A DNA stretch of 64,000 bases from Thalassobius sp034670005 (GTDB lineage Bacteria > Pseudomonadota > Alphaproteobacteria > Rhodobacterales > Rhodobacteraceae), in contig NZ_JAXMOH010000001.1 in NCBI RefSeq assembly GCF_034670005.1, forward strand, positions 434,001 to 498,000. The letters run 5' to 3'. The position numbers and the translations under genes were made by a program. Positions 46,377 to 54,995 of this stretch are shown here, piece after piece; the stretch's first letter is position 1; each line of letters begins with the position of its first letter. A model generated the notes under the pieces. The model worked only from the letters and a program-made list of their open reading frames with translations. It was not told where the DNA came from and made no database searches.

Positions 46377-47537
46377 ATGAGCAAAAACCATCCGTCGCCT
46401 GTCGACCCAGCAAAATTGACCGCAGATCTTATCCGGTGCCCCTCGGTGACGCCGGAAGAAGGCGGCGCATTGCAACTGCTGCAAGCTTTGCTGGAAGACG
46501 CCGGTTTCACCTGTACAAGGGTCGATCGCAATGGCATCGCAAACCTTTTCGCCCGCTGGGGCGCAAAAGCGCACGAACGGACATTCGGTTTCAACGGTCA
46601 TACCGATGTGGTGCCCGTGGGGGACGAAGCGGCCTGGACCGTCGGTCCGTTCAGCGCGACGGAAAAGGATGGCATGATTTGGGGACGCGGCGCGACCGAT
46701 ATGAAATCGGGCGTCGCCGCTTTTGCGGCTGCTGCGGTGGATTTCGTGCGCGAAACGCCGCCCGACGGTGCCGTCGTGTTGACGATCACCGGGGACGAAG
46801 AAGGCGACGCACTGGATGGCACCACGGCCCTTCTGGATTGGATGGACGATCAGGGCGAACAGATGTCGGCCTGTCTGGTCGGTGAACCCACCTGCCCCGA
46901 TGAAATGGGTGAGATGATGAAAATCGGGCGGCGCGGATCGATGACCGTCTGGTTCAGCTTTACCGGTATTCAGGGCCATTCCGCCTATCCCCATCGGGCC
47001 AACAACCCGCTACCTGCAATGGCACGGCTGATGGATCGGCTGTCCAGCCATGTTTTGGACGACGGCACCGATCATTTTGATCCCTCGACCCTGGCGGTGG
47101 TGACCATGGATACCGGCAACCCGGCGACTAATGTGATCCCCGCGCGCTGTACCGCGACGGTGAACATCCGGTTTAATGATACCCATTCCGGCGACAGCCT
47201 GACCGATTGGCTGCAGGGTGAGGCGAACAGGATCACGCAGGAAACCGGGATAGAAGTCGACATGGAAATCAAGGTATCTGGGGAAAGCTTCCTGACTCCG
47301 CCCGGGCCATTATCCGATCTGGTCGCAGCGTCGGTCGAAGCAGAAACCGGGGTCAAACCGGTGCTGTCCACCTCGGGCGGCACGTCGGATGCGCGCTTTG
47401 TCAAGGATCACTGCCCGGTGGTCGAATTCGGGTTGGTGGGCAAGACCATGCATCAGGTGGATGAACGGGTTCCCGTCGCCCAGATTCATCAATTGAAGTC
47501 GATATACGCCCGCATTCTGTCAGATTATTTCAAATGA
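46377..47537 (+). CDS. dapE: Succinyl-diaminopimelate desuccinylase DapE
   Basis: DapE is a zinc M20-type hydrolase that releases succinate from N-succinyl-LL-diaminopimelate. The 386-residue product has the metal motif GFNGHTDVVP (His75), RGATDMKSGVA, TGDEEGDALDG and the C-terminal STSGGTSDARFVKD. The ATG has AAGGGAG upstream. The stop overlaps the next gene's ATG by four bases (ATGA), so dapE-GNAT-DUF2064 is one coupled operon. Confidence 0.97.
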   Translation: MSKNHPSPVDPAKLTADLIRCPSVTPEEGGALQLLQALLEDAGFTCTRVDRNGIANLFARWGAKAHERTFGFNGHTDVVPVGDEAAWTVGPFSATEKDGMIWGRGATDMKSGVAAFAAAAVDFVRETPPDGAVVLTITGDEEGDALDGTTALLDWMDDQGEQMSACLVGEPTCPDEMGEMMKIGRRGSMTVWFSFTGIQGHSAYPHRANNPLPAMARLMDRLSSHVLDDGTDHFDPSTLAVVTMDTGNPATNVIPARCTATVNIRFNDTHSGDSLTDWLQGEANRITQETGIEVDMEIKVSGESFLTPPGPLSDLVAASVEAETGVKPVLSTSGGTSDARFVKDHCPVVEFGLVGKTMHQVDERVPVAQIHQLKSIYARILSDYFK

Positions 47538-47956
47538 GTTGGAAGATTTCCGAAACCTTTGATATCGCGGCCTGCCACGCCCTGCGCCGCGCCGTCTTCA
47601 TCGAAGAACAAGGCATTGCCGAAACGGATGAATGGGACGATCTGGATGAACGAGCCGTTCATCTTCTGGCCAGCCTCGATGACGCGCCGGTCGGAACGGC
47701 GCGGCTGCTGAAAGACGGGTCCGTGGGTAAGATAGGGCGCGTTTGCGTCGTCAAATCGCAGCGTGGTACCGGGCTGGGGGCGGCTTTGGTTCAGGCAGGA
47801 ATTGATCACCTGTCCCGTCATCCAAATTTGACCACCGCCCGGCTTGGCGCACAGGAATATGCAATCGGGTTCTATCAGAAGCTGGGTTTTTCGGTTTGTG
47901 GGCCAGTCTATGACGATGCTGGCATTCCGCATCGGGACATGGAACGCCCGCTGTGA
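47534..47956 (+). CDS. GNAT family N-acetyltransferase (ElaA-like)
   Basis: A 140-residue GNAT with the family's acetyl-CoA pyrophosphate loop in VVKSQRGTGLGAALVQAG and the early ALRRAVFIEEQGIAETDEWDD typical of ElaA-type proteins, followed by YAIGFYQKLGFSVCGPVYDDAGIPH. The substrate is unknown. It starts inside the dapE stop and ends inside the next gene's start (GTGA). Confidence 0.9.
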   Translation: MSWKISETFDIAACHALRRAVFIEEQGIAETDEWDDLDERAVHLLASLDDAPVGTARLLKDGSVGKIGRVCVVKSQRGTGLGAALVQAGIDHLSRHPNLTTARLGAQEYAIGFYQKLGFSVCGPVYDDAGIPHRDMERPL

Positions 47957-48543
47957 TCCGGCGCCAACTGGTTATCATGGTCAAGGAACCGCGCCCAGGG
48001 CGGGTAAAAACACGGTTGGGGCGCGATATCGGCATGACCTCAGCCGCGTGGTGGTTCCGGCGTCAGACCGCGGCACTGCTGCGCCGTGTGCAAGACCCAC
48101 GCTGGCGCATCACCTTGGCCGTCACACCGGATCACGAAGGGTTGGTGTCTCGGATCTGGCCCGACCATCTGGATCGTCTGCCACAAGGTCAGGGCAATCT
48201 GGGGGACCGGATGGCGCGGATATTTCGCAGCCTGCCACCCGGCCCGGTCTGCATAATAGGCGCCGACATTCCCGGCATCGAGAAAGAGCATATTACCCGC
48301 GCCTTCGCCGCATTGGGATCGCATGACGCGGTTTTCGGACCGGCCCCGGATGGTGGCTATTGGCTGGTCGGGCTGAAACGGATCGCACCGCCGCCCGCCA
48401 CTCTGTTTCAGAATGTCCGCTGGTCGACCGACCGGGCACTGTCCGACAGCATCGCCACCCTGCCGGGCCAAAATATCGCCCTGATTGATGAATTGGCGGA
48501 TGTGGATCGCGCGGCGGATTTGCCGATCAACCGAATCGGATGA
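47953..48543 (+). CDS. DUF2064/TIGR04282-type glycosyltransferase-like protein
   Basis: A 196-residue protein of the TIGR04282 (DUF2064) family, distant relatives of nucleotide-sugar-using glycosyltransferases. Landmarks are VIMVKEPRPGRVKTRLG at the N-terminus, QGNLGDRMARIF, IIGADIPGIE and PAPDGGYWLVGLKRI. Some members take part in arsenosugar synthesis, but no arsenic genes are nearby, so the substrate is open. The start is GTG at 47953, overlapping the GNAT gene by four bases. Confidence 0.85.
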   Translation: MIRRQLVIMVKEPRPGRVKTRLGRDIGMTSAAWWFRRQTAALLRRVQDPRWRITLAVTPDHEGLVSRIWPDHLDRLPQGQGNLGDRMARIFRSLPPGPVCIIGADIPGIEKEHITRAFAALGSHDAVFGPAPDGGYWLVGLKRIAPPPATLFQNVRWSTDRALSDSIATLPGQNIALIDELADVDRAADLPINRIG

Positions 48544-48722
48544 CGCGCGTTTTTGAAACGCCCAGCGCATCGCTGCACAATGTCCCGACGGATCCTTTCA
48601 CGGTCAAATCTGCCAGTTTCGCGAAATCAACAATCGGTGAGAACGGCCTTGGAATGGATTTTGTCCTACCAGAGAGTCGGGAAATGCGCCAATCTTGAAA
48701 CCTATCACAATCGGAGTCAGCC

Positions 48723-49349
48723 ATGCGCCCTTACTTCCTTGCCTTCACCCTTGCGCTATTCGCGGCACCCGTTTCTTCCGAACAGGCAATGCCTATGGCC
48801 CATGGCGACCACGCGATGCATGGCACGCTGCAAACTCCGTCCCATTTGATGGATCATGGCGCAGGCCATGACAGCCATATGGGGGCTGTTACCGGTCAAT
48901 CTGGCCCTCGTGAACCGGGTCAATCGGCCTTTGCCGCGATTCAGGAAATCGTGGACATACTGATTGCCGACCCTGCAACAGATTGGTCCAAGGTCAATAT
49001 TGACGCGCTGCGCGCGCATCTTGTCGATATGAACAATGTCACTCTCAATGCCGATGTCGAAACGCTGGAAACCGAAAACACTCTGTCATTCCGGGTGACC
49101 TCGGACGATCCAGCGGTCTCTGAATCCATCCGCAGAATGGTCTCCGCTCATGCAACTGTGATGAACGGTGTCTTTGGCTGGACCCTAGCCGCAGACCAAA
49201 TCGATGATGAGGGTGCCACGCTGAATGTCCAGGCGGACAAAGCCGAATTCGCCAAAATTCGCAGCCTTGGATTTTTCGGCGTGATGGCTTTGGGTGCGCA
49301 TCATCAAGAACATCATTTGGCGATCGCGCGTGGCCAGCACGCGCATTAG
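48723..49349 (+). CDS. His-rich exported protein, possible metal binder
   Basis: A 208-residue protein with a signal peptide (1-19), then a His/Met-rich stretch (MPMAHGDHAMHG, then HLMDHGAGHDSHMG) and a folded domain from about residue 68 (FAAIQEIVDILIADPATDWS, AHLVDMNNVTLNADV, IRRMVSAHATVMNG). It ends with MALGAHHQEHHLAIARGQHAH. The clustered His and Met at both ends suggest copper or another soft metal in the periplasm. No metal transporter is beside it, so this is inference. GGAG lies before the ATG. Confidence 0.75.
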   Translation: MRPYFLAFTLALFAAPVSSEQAMPMAHGDHAMHGTLQTPSHLMDHGAGHDSHMGAVTGQSGPREPGQSAFAAIQEIVDILIADPATDWSKVNIDALRAHLVDMNNVTLNADVETLETENTLSFRVTSDDPAVSESIRRMVSAHATVMNGVFGWTLAADQIDDEGATLNVQADKAEFAKIRSLGFFGVMALGAHHQEHHLAIARGQHAH

Positions 49350-49446
49350 GACCGCCACGATGCGAAAAGCAGATCCCCCGCAAACGATAGACTGAAACGA
49401 ATGGCCGCACGCGCGCATCCCGCAGCCACCCTATAATATCAACCTG

Positions 49447-50391
49447 TCAACGCTGCCCTACTGCCACCACCTTGTTGACCAAGGAGCCGATCCCCTCAAC
49501 GGTCAGGGAAATCTCATCCCCATCGCTGAGAAACTCGCATCGTTCCAGGCCGCATCCGTCATCAACGGTCCCACCTCCAATGATTTCGCCGGGGTGAAGG
49601 GTTTCGCTGTCCGAGATGTAGGCGATCATGTCTTCGAACCCATGCAGCATTTCACCCAACCGGCTGTCCGTCACCAACCGCCCGTTGATGTGCGCGGTAC
49701 AACGTAAATTGCGATAATCTGCGATTTCGTCGCGGGTGACGATCCACGGACCAAAGACATTGCCCGCGTCAAAGCTTTTGCCTTTGGCCGGACCCAGCAT
49801 CCCCTGCATTTCACGCAGCTGGGTGTCGCGGGCCGAAAAATCATTGAAGATGGTAAAACCGAACACGTGATCCATGGCCGAAGCTGCCGGTATGTCACGA
49901 CCGCCCTTACCGATCACAACCGCGACCTCAAGTTCGTAGTCCATATAGCGGGAATATCCCGGCCACTGGATATCCGCCCCATGTCCGGCTACGGAAAAAC
50001 GGTTGGTAATGTAAAAAATCGGCTGCGCCCGGTAAATGTCGGGAATGGACCCTTCCGCCGGACCTGGATCGGGCTGATCCTGCAACAACGCAGCAAGACG
50101 GCGCATCCCTACCGGAGCATTCATGATGTGGCGCGGCGCAGTCGATGCATCGCGAATCTGTGGCGGACAGGGCAGCGGTGCCAGAAGCTTGACGTCCTGC
50201 AATCGAATTGGATCCCCCGCTTCAAGGGCGGCCCGCGCCTTTGCAAGCCCGGCATCACCCGCGTCAATCAGGGCCTGCATCGACGCCAGATCGGCCTGTC
50301 CGGTCGATGTGAGGTCAACCAGCGCATCACCCGACGCCGTCAACGCCCCAAGACGCTGACCCTCGCCTGCATCAAAGGTTGCGAGCTTCAT
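49447..50391 (-). CDS. Fumarylacetoacetate hydrolase family protein
   Basis: A 314-residue FAH-fold enzyme. These are Mg-dependent hydrolases, decarboxylases or dehydratases of 2-oxo acids in aromatic and sugar-acid breakdown. The metal site residues are visible in DYELEVAVVIGKGG, and FNDFSARDTQLREMQG and GPAKGKSFDAGNVFGPW are family hallmarks. The start at 50391 has GAGGAGG upstream and overlaps the cyclase stop (ATGA). It is the last gene of the dctP-dctQ-dctM-cyclase-FAH operon, so it probably acts on the substrate imported by the TRAP system. Confidence 0.92.
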   Translation of the reverse strand: MKLATFDAGEGQRLGALTASGDALVDLTSTGQADLASMQALIDAGDAGLAKARAALEAGDPIRLQDVKLLAPLPCPPQIRDASTAPRHIMNAPVGMRRLAALLQDQPDPGPAEGSIPDIYRAQPIFYITNRFSVAGHGADIQWPGYSRYMDYELEVAVVIGKGGRDIPAASAMDHVFGFTIFNDFSARDTQLREMQGMLGPAKGKSFDAGNVFGPWIVTRDEIADYRNLRCTAHINGRLVTDSRLGEMLHGFEDMIAYISDSETLHPGEIIGGGTVDDGCGLERCEFLSDGDEISLTVEGIGSLVNKVVAVGQR

Positions 50392-51173
50392 TCCTGATCC
50401 TCCTCGTTTCGCAATATCGCCACGGGACGGCACCATCCGGCAGACGCCCCCTTGATCTTGACCGGAAAGCACTGAACCTCGAAGCCGGTATCGGGCAACT
50501 GATCAAGGTTCGCCAGCTTTTCCATATGGCAATAGCCCCGGTCCATGCCAGCGCGGTGACCCTCCCAGATCAGAGAGGCATCGCCGGTTTCGGTCACTTT
50601 CTGTGCCGTATAGGTAAAAGGCGCGTCCCAACTCCATGCATCGGTGCCGCAAACCCGCATACCCCGTTCGGTAAGCCAATTGGTTGCCGCGCGTCCGATC
50701 CCGCAACCGGCAGGCACATAACCCGGCGTACCGTATTTGGCCGCCGCCGAGGTATTCACCAGAACGATATCGCCGGGCTTCAGATCATGTCCGATCCGCG
50801 CGAATTCAGCAGCCATTTCTTCGGCCGTGACCACATGACCATCGGGGAAATGCCGGAAATCAAGCTTGACCCCGCGCCCAAGGCACCACTCCAACGGCAC
50901 TTCGTCGATGGTAATGGCGCGCTTCCCGCCGTCCATCGTCGAATGGTAGTGATAAGGCGCATCCAGATGGGTGCCGTTATGGGTCGATAATGCAACCTGC
51001 TCCACGGCCCAGCCTTCGCCACCGGGAAGCTGATCACGCGAGACGCCCGGGAAGAATTGCAAGATCTGCTCTGCCGTCTGATCATGGTTGAAATAGGTAA
51101 TTTTCGGGGCCAGGCCGGGTGGGTCGGCGTATTCGGTGTTTTCAAGCGGACGAGAAAGGTCAATCAGTTGCAT
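50388..51173 (-). CDS. Cyclase family protein (KynB/isatin hydrolase type)
   Basis: A 261-residue metal-dependent hydrolase of the cyclase family (pfam04199), which opens amide or lactone rings, as in N-formylkynurenine or isatin hydrolysis. The metal motif is HNGTHLDAPYHYH (His65, His69, Asp71, His75). It starts 26 bases after dctM and overlaps the FAH gene, which suggests that the TRAP substrate is a cyclic or amide-containing carboxylate. The exact substrate cannot be read from the sequence. Confidence 0.92.
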   Translation of the reverse strand: MQLIDLSRPLENTEYADPPGLAPKITYFNHDQTAEQILQFFPGVSRDQLPGGEGWAVEQVALSTHNGTHLDAPYHYHSTMDGGKRAITIDEVPLEWCLGRGVKLDFRHFPDGHVVTAEEMAAEFARIGHDLKPGDIVLVNTSAAAKYGTPGYVPAGCGIGRAATNWLTERGMRVCGTDAWSWDAPFTYTAQKVTETGDASLIWEGHRAGMDRGYCHMEKLANLDQLPDTGFEVQCFPVKIKGASAGWCRPVAILRNEEDQE

Positions 51174-51199
51174 GGGTGATCCTTGCTTTGTATCTGTTA

Positions 51200-52501
51200 T
51201 CAGCGGCCCAGAAGACCGGTGGCGATTTGCGGGTAGAAAATCAGGGCAATAAGTGATGCCGCCATGATCAAGGCAAAAGGTATCGCGCCACGAAACACCT
51301 CGCCCAGTGTAATGCCAGTGTCGCGCAGGGTTGCGTGCACCACAAAGACCGATAGCCCCAATGGCGGCGTCAACAGGCCCACTTCGACGGCCAGAACTGT
51401 GATCAGTCCGAAATGAACGATGTCGATGCCCATTTCCTGAGTGATCGGAAACGCCAAAGGCACCGTCACCAGCATGATCGACGATGAATCCAGCACTGTG
51501 CCAAGCACGATCAGAATAGCCGCGAACACCAGCAGAAATGCGGTCGGCCCTATGCCCGTGTCAATTGCAGCCTGTGTGATCGCCGCAGGCAGTCCGGAAA
51601 AGGCCAGCATCCGACTGTAGATCGAGGCCCCGATGATCAAGAAACTGACCGCAGCGGTGATATGGCCGGTCTGCACCGCGATCTGCCAGCCTTCGCGGCG
51701 ACCGATACGGCGCATCGCGACCCCGATGATCAACGCGGCTGCGGCTCCTACGGCACCTGCCTCGGTCGGGGTGAAGAAGCCAAGATAGATGCCCGACAGA
51801 ACCGTTGCCGCCAACCCAAGGATTGGCAACATGGCACGGGTCGGAACGTGATCACTGCTTTCGAATTCGCGTGACATATTGAACAGATCAGGGCGCAAAA
51901 ATCCAAGGATGCTGAGATAGGCAATATAGGCAAAGGCCAGTAACAGGCCGGGCCCGATGCCACCGATGAACAGATCGCCAACCGATGAATCCGTCAGAAT
52001 GGCGAATAGGATCAGAAGCAGGGACGGCGGGATCAACATTCCCAATACCGACGACCCCGCCACGACGCCCACCGCGATGCTGCGCGATGTGCCCGCACGC
52101 ACCATTTCTGGGACGGCGACCTTGGAAAAAACCGCTGCGGACGCAATTGAAACGCCTGTGATGGCGGCAAAAACAGCGTTCGACAGCACCGTCGCCACGC
52201 TAAGCCCAGCCCGCCAGCGCTGCAGTCCGCGCGCGATGATGGCAAAGGTATCGCGCCCAAGGCCGCTTTCTGAAACGGCCAGTCCCATCAGAACGAACAG
52301 CGGCACCACGCCAAAGGTGTATTCCGCTATGCTGTCGGTCGCTGCCAGCGCCACAAAACTTGTTGCCAGCTTTAGCTTGCCGGTGATCGCCCAGACACTA
52401 AACAGCGATATACCTGCCAGCGCGATGGCCACATGAAGCCCCGCATAGATCGCAATCGCAATGGCGATCAGCGACAGATACCCTACGGTGACCGGATCCA
52501 T
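51200..52501 (-). CDS. dctM: TRAP transporter large permease DctM
   Basis: The 433-residue large membrane subunit of a tripartite ATP-independent periplasmic transporter, with about twelve membrane helices. It drives sodium-coupled import. Family stretches are AEYTFGVVPLFVLMG, VLGMLIPPSLLLILF, FFTPTEAGAVGA and VEVGLLTPPLGLSVFV. ATG 52501 overlaps the dctQ stop by one base (TGATG). The much longer upstream reading in this frame lies inside dctQ and is not family sequence. Confidence 0.96.
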   Translation of the reverse strand: MDPVTVGYLSLIAIAIAIYAGLHVAIALAGISLFSVWAITGKLKLATSFVALAATDSIAEYTFGVVPLFVLMGLAVSESGLGRDTFAIIARGLQRWRAGLSVATVLSNAVFAAITGVSIASAAVFSKVAVPEMVRAGTSRSIAVGVVAGSSVLGMLIPPSLLLILFAILTDSSVGDLFIGGIGPGLLLAFAYIAYLSILGFLRPDLFNMSREFESSDHVPTRAMLPILGLAATVLSGIYLGFFTPTEAGAVGAAAALIIGVAMRRIGRREGWQIAVQTGHITAAVSFLIIGASIYSRMLAFSGLPAAITQAAIDTGIGPTAFLLVFAAILIVLGTVLDSSSIMLVTVPLAFPITQEMGIDIVHFGLITVLAVEVGLLTPPLGLSVFVVHATLRDTGITLGEVFRGAIPFALIMAASLIALIFYPQIATGLLGR

Positions 52502-53037
52502 CAGGATGTCTTTCTTATCTGTTGGACTGCCGCGGCAGCGGACATCAGGAAAGAGGCCGATAAAAGCGCGGACCCCAGAACGATCAGCCCGAGAAACGGC
52601 CAGACCGGCAGGGTGAAATGACCGGAAATCCCTTCCAGCTCGCCGCGCATATAGGCGCGCACCGCTTTCGGCCAGACGGCCCAGCACAGCATTGCCGCAA
52701 ATCCCGCACCGCAGAGCTGAGCGATCAGATCCATCGCTGCGGCCAGTCTGGGACGTGCCTTGCGGACCATTCCCAAAATCCCGTCCGAACGGATCATCTG
52801 ACCGGCACGGTGGGTATGGGATATCTGTAAGAACACAATTCCGACAATCGAGTATTTGACCATTTCCGGCACGCCCGCGATGGGGTGTGCGAACAGTTCC
52901 CGTCCCAGAATGTCGGCCACGATCAGCACCATCAATCCAAGGATCCAGAGAGTTGCCACGACATTGGCAACTCCCATTAGCGCAACTGCGGCTTTCCCCA
53001 AGCGGGTCGGCCCGGCGACGCTGGGCAGATGGTTCAT
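52501..53037 (-). CDS. dctQ: TRAP transporter small permease DctQ
   Basis: The 178-residue small membrane subunit with four helices, required for transport with DctM. IVADILGRELFAHPIAGVPE and GIVFLQISHTHRAGQMIRSD are typical. Both ends overlap neighbours (ATGA with dctP, TGATG with dctM), so the three subunits are translationally coupled in the order P-Q-M. Confidence 0.95.
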   Translation of the reverse strand: MNHLPSVAGPTRLGKAAVALMGVANVVATLWILGLMVLIVADILGRELFAHPIAGVPEMVKYSIVGIVFLQISHTHRAGQMIRSDGILGMVRKARPRLAAAMDLIAQLCGAGFAAMLCWAVWPKAVRAYMRGELEGISGHFTLPVWPFLGLIVLGSALLSASFLMSAAAAVQQIRKTS

Positions 53038-54092
53038 TTTTCCGCCCAGTTACGCGGCAGATCGGTTCCAGCCTCTTTCAAACGCCTGTGATAGCTTTCG
53101 ATCACGTCTGTGCCGGGCAGACCCTTGGCATCCAGTGCAGCCGCCCAATCCTGTGCAAGATTCGGCAAGGCGTTTGCCCAGGCAAGCCGTGCTTCATCGC
53201 TCAGTTCAGTGATTGTCGCGCCGCCCTTTTCCATTGCAGAAAATGCAGCCGCCACCCGACCGTTCAATCCTGTTGCGTAAGCCGCAGCATAGGCCGTGGC
53301 CCCGGCGCGGAGGGCATCCTGCACCTCGCTCGATTGGTCATCAAACCAACTTTTCTTGGCCACGATCCCACCGGCATATTGGGCCCCGAAATGGACCCGG
53401 GTCACATAGGGGGCCACTTCGTACAGTTTCGCAGCGGCGGCGGCGGTCGGGAAAACGACCACGCCCTCGGCGACTCCGGTTTTGATATCATTGTAGTAAG
53501 TGGTCAGATTACCCGCCACGCCAACTGCGCCCGTGCCCTTGAGCCAGTTCACCGCAGCGCCCGGCGCATTGATCTTGCGCCCCTCAAGATCTTTAATCGA
53601 GGTGACAGGGAAGGACGTCATCAACAGATAATCCTCCAGCGCGAAACCGCCTCCCAGATATTCCAGATCCAGATCTTCCCACATCTTGCGCATCGCCGGG
53701 ATTTCGTCGTGCATTTCGTCGACCGATGTCAGCACAAGATTCACATCAGCGGTTCCAAAGGGGCTGACATAGGTCACGTTCTGCAAGCTCAGCAGCGAAG
53801 GCTCGAATAGCGAGGCAACGATTCCAACCTGCGCCAACCCGTCTTCCAAAGCTTCGACTTCGCCGCCGACCTTGGCCAGCGTGCCACCATAGGCTTCGGT
53901 CCAATCGATATCGGTCCCCGATCCTTCAAGCGCCTGATTGACGGCAGGAATAAAGGTGTCCGTTATCGTTTTTACCCACAGGAACACCGGTGGGTGCCCT
54001 GCGACGGTAGTCACATCCACGGTATCGGCATGAACCACAGGGGTCAGGGTGACGGCCAGAAAAGCACTGGCCAAAAGTTTCGTCAGTTTCAT
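53034..54092 (-). CDS. dctP: TRAP transporter solute-binding protein DctP
   Basis: The 352-residue periplasmic receptor of the transporter, with a signal peptide (1-22, cut after VVHA). DctP-family landmarks are EAYGGTLAKVGGEVEALEDGLAQ and the segment LEGRKINAPGAAVNWLKGTGA, whose arginine normally holds the carboxylate of the substrate. The ligand is an organic acid of unknown identity. First gene of the operon and divergent from a TetR regulator. ATG 54092 has GGAGGAAACA upstream. Confidence 0.95.
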   Translation of the reverse strand: MKLTKLLASAFLAVTLTPVVHADTVDVTTVAGHPPVFLWVKTITDTFIPAVNQALEGSGTDIDWTEAYGGTLAKVGGEVEALEDGLAQVGIVASLFEPSLLSLQNVTYVSPFGTADVNLVLTSVDEMHDEIPAMRKMWEDLDLEYLGGGFALEDYLLMTSFPVTSIKDLEGRKINAPGAAVNWLKGTGAVGVAGNLTTYYNDIKTGVAEGVVVFPTAAAAAKLYEVAPYVTRVHFGAQYAGGIVAKKSWFDDQSSEVQDALRAGATAYAAAYATGLNGRVAAAFSAMEKGGATITELSDEARLAWANALPNLAQDWAAALDAKGLPGTDVIESYHRRLKEAGTDLPRNWAEK

Positions 54093-54147
54093 TGTTTCCT
54101 CCCGGTTGCGCCGGTGTCTCCTCTCCGGCATTCTTGAATTTCTCAAA

Positions 54148-54176
54148 ACTATCTGTACGTATGTATAAAAAGTCAA
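54148..54176 (-). promoter_or_regulatory. Candidate dctP promoter with an internal palindrome
   Basis: On the minus strand TTGACT (54176-54171) and GATAGT (54153-54148) are 17 bases apart, a plausible sigma-70 promoter. A TACGTA palindrome with imperfect flanking symmetry lies in the spacer (54156-54161), where the divergent TetR protein could block transcription. Confidence 0.45.
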
Positions 54177-54224
54177 CAGTTTCGTCCAAACCTATGACAG
54201 AGCGGCAAAGGGCACGAATCAGAC

Positions 54225-54884
54225 ATGGCTAAACAAGCTGAAAAACCAAGTTCGGACGGGCGCGTCGCGCGCGGGGAAATGACCCGTGCCAAAGTGTTGG
54301 ACGCTGCCGAACGCTGCTTTGCCGCCACGGGATTCGATGCGGTTTCGATCCGACAGATCGCGGCGGAATCCGGCGTGACCCTTGGCGTCGTGGGGTTTCA
54401 TGGCGGCAGCAAGGAAGAGCTTTTCCTGACTGTGCTGAGCCGGCGGGCCGAGGCCCTGAACAAGCTGCGGCGTGAAGCGCTCAAAGCGCTGCGTGAAACC
54501 GAAGACTACACACTGGACGACCTGGTTGACGCCTATATCACGCCATACCTGACAATCGCATCGCGCGGCGACCCGCAGTGGCGCGCCTATGCGCAACTGA
54601 TCGCGCGTTTGGTGTCGGACGATCGCTACTTCCCGGAAGTGCGGGAATTGTATGATCCCGTTGCGCGCGAATTTCTGGATGCGATGATCGATCTCAAACC
54701 GAACGCCGACCGTCAGGTTTTGGCCACCGTTCTGACCCTGACGGTGTCGTCTATGCTGTCGATTGTCGCAAGCAGTATCCGTGTCGAGGCTCTGGCAGGC
54801 AAACCGGCCCCCACGACCCCGCTTGAATATCGCAAAGTACTGCTGGATTTCTGTAGCGGCGGGTTGGCCCGGGCAATCGAATAA
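54225..54884 (+). CDS. TetR family regulator of the TRAP operon
   Basis: A 219-residue TetR protein with helix-turn-helix VSIRQIAAESGVTLGVVGFH (about 41-60), followed by a CecR-type C-terminal domain. It is divergent from dctP with a shared 132-base promoter region, the usual local repressor position. The transported acid or a breakdown product is the likely inducer. Confidence 0.92.
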   Translation: MAKQAEKPSSDGRVARGEMTRAKVLDAAERCFAATGFDAVSIRQIAAESGVTLGVVGFHGGSKEELFLTVLSRRAEALNKLRREALKALRETEDYTLDDLVDAYITPYLTIASRGDPQWRAYAQLIARLVSDDRYFPEVRELYDPVAREFLDAMIDLKPNADRQVLATVLTLTVSSMLSIVASSIRVEALAGKPAPTTPLEYRKVLLDFCSGGLARAIE

Positions 54885-54995
54885 CGAAGCGCATGATTTC
54901 CCGGTCTGCCATGCTACGACCGCACCGGTCGGTCGCGGTCCAAAGATGCGCTGTTCCCGCGTGACGGCACCGTCAGCGCGTGTTACTCAGATCAC

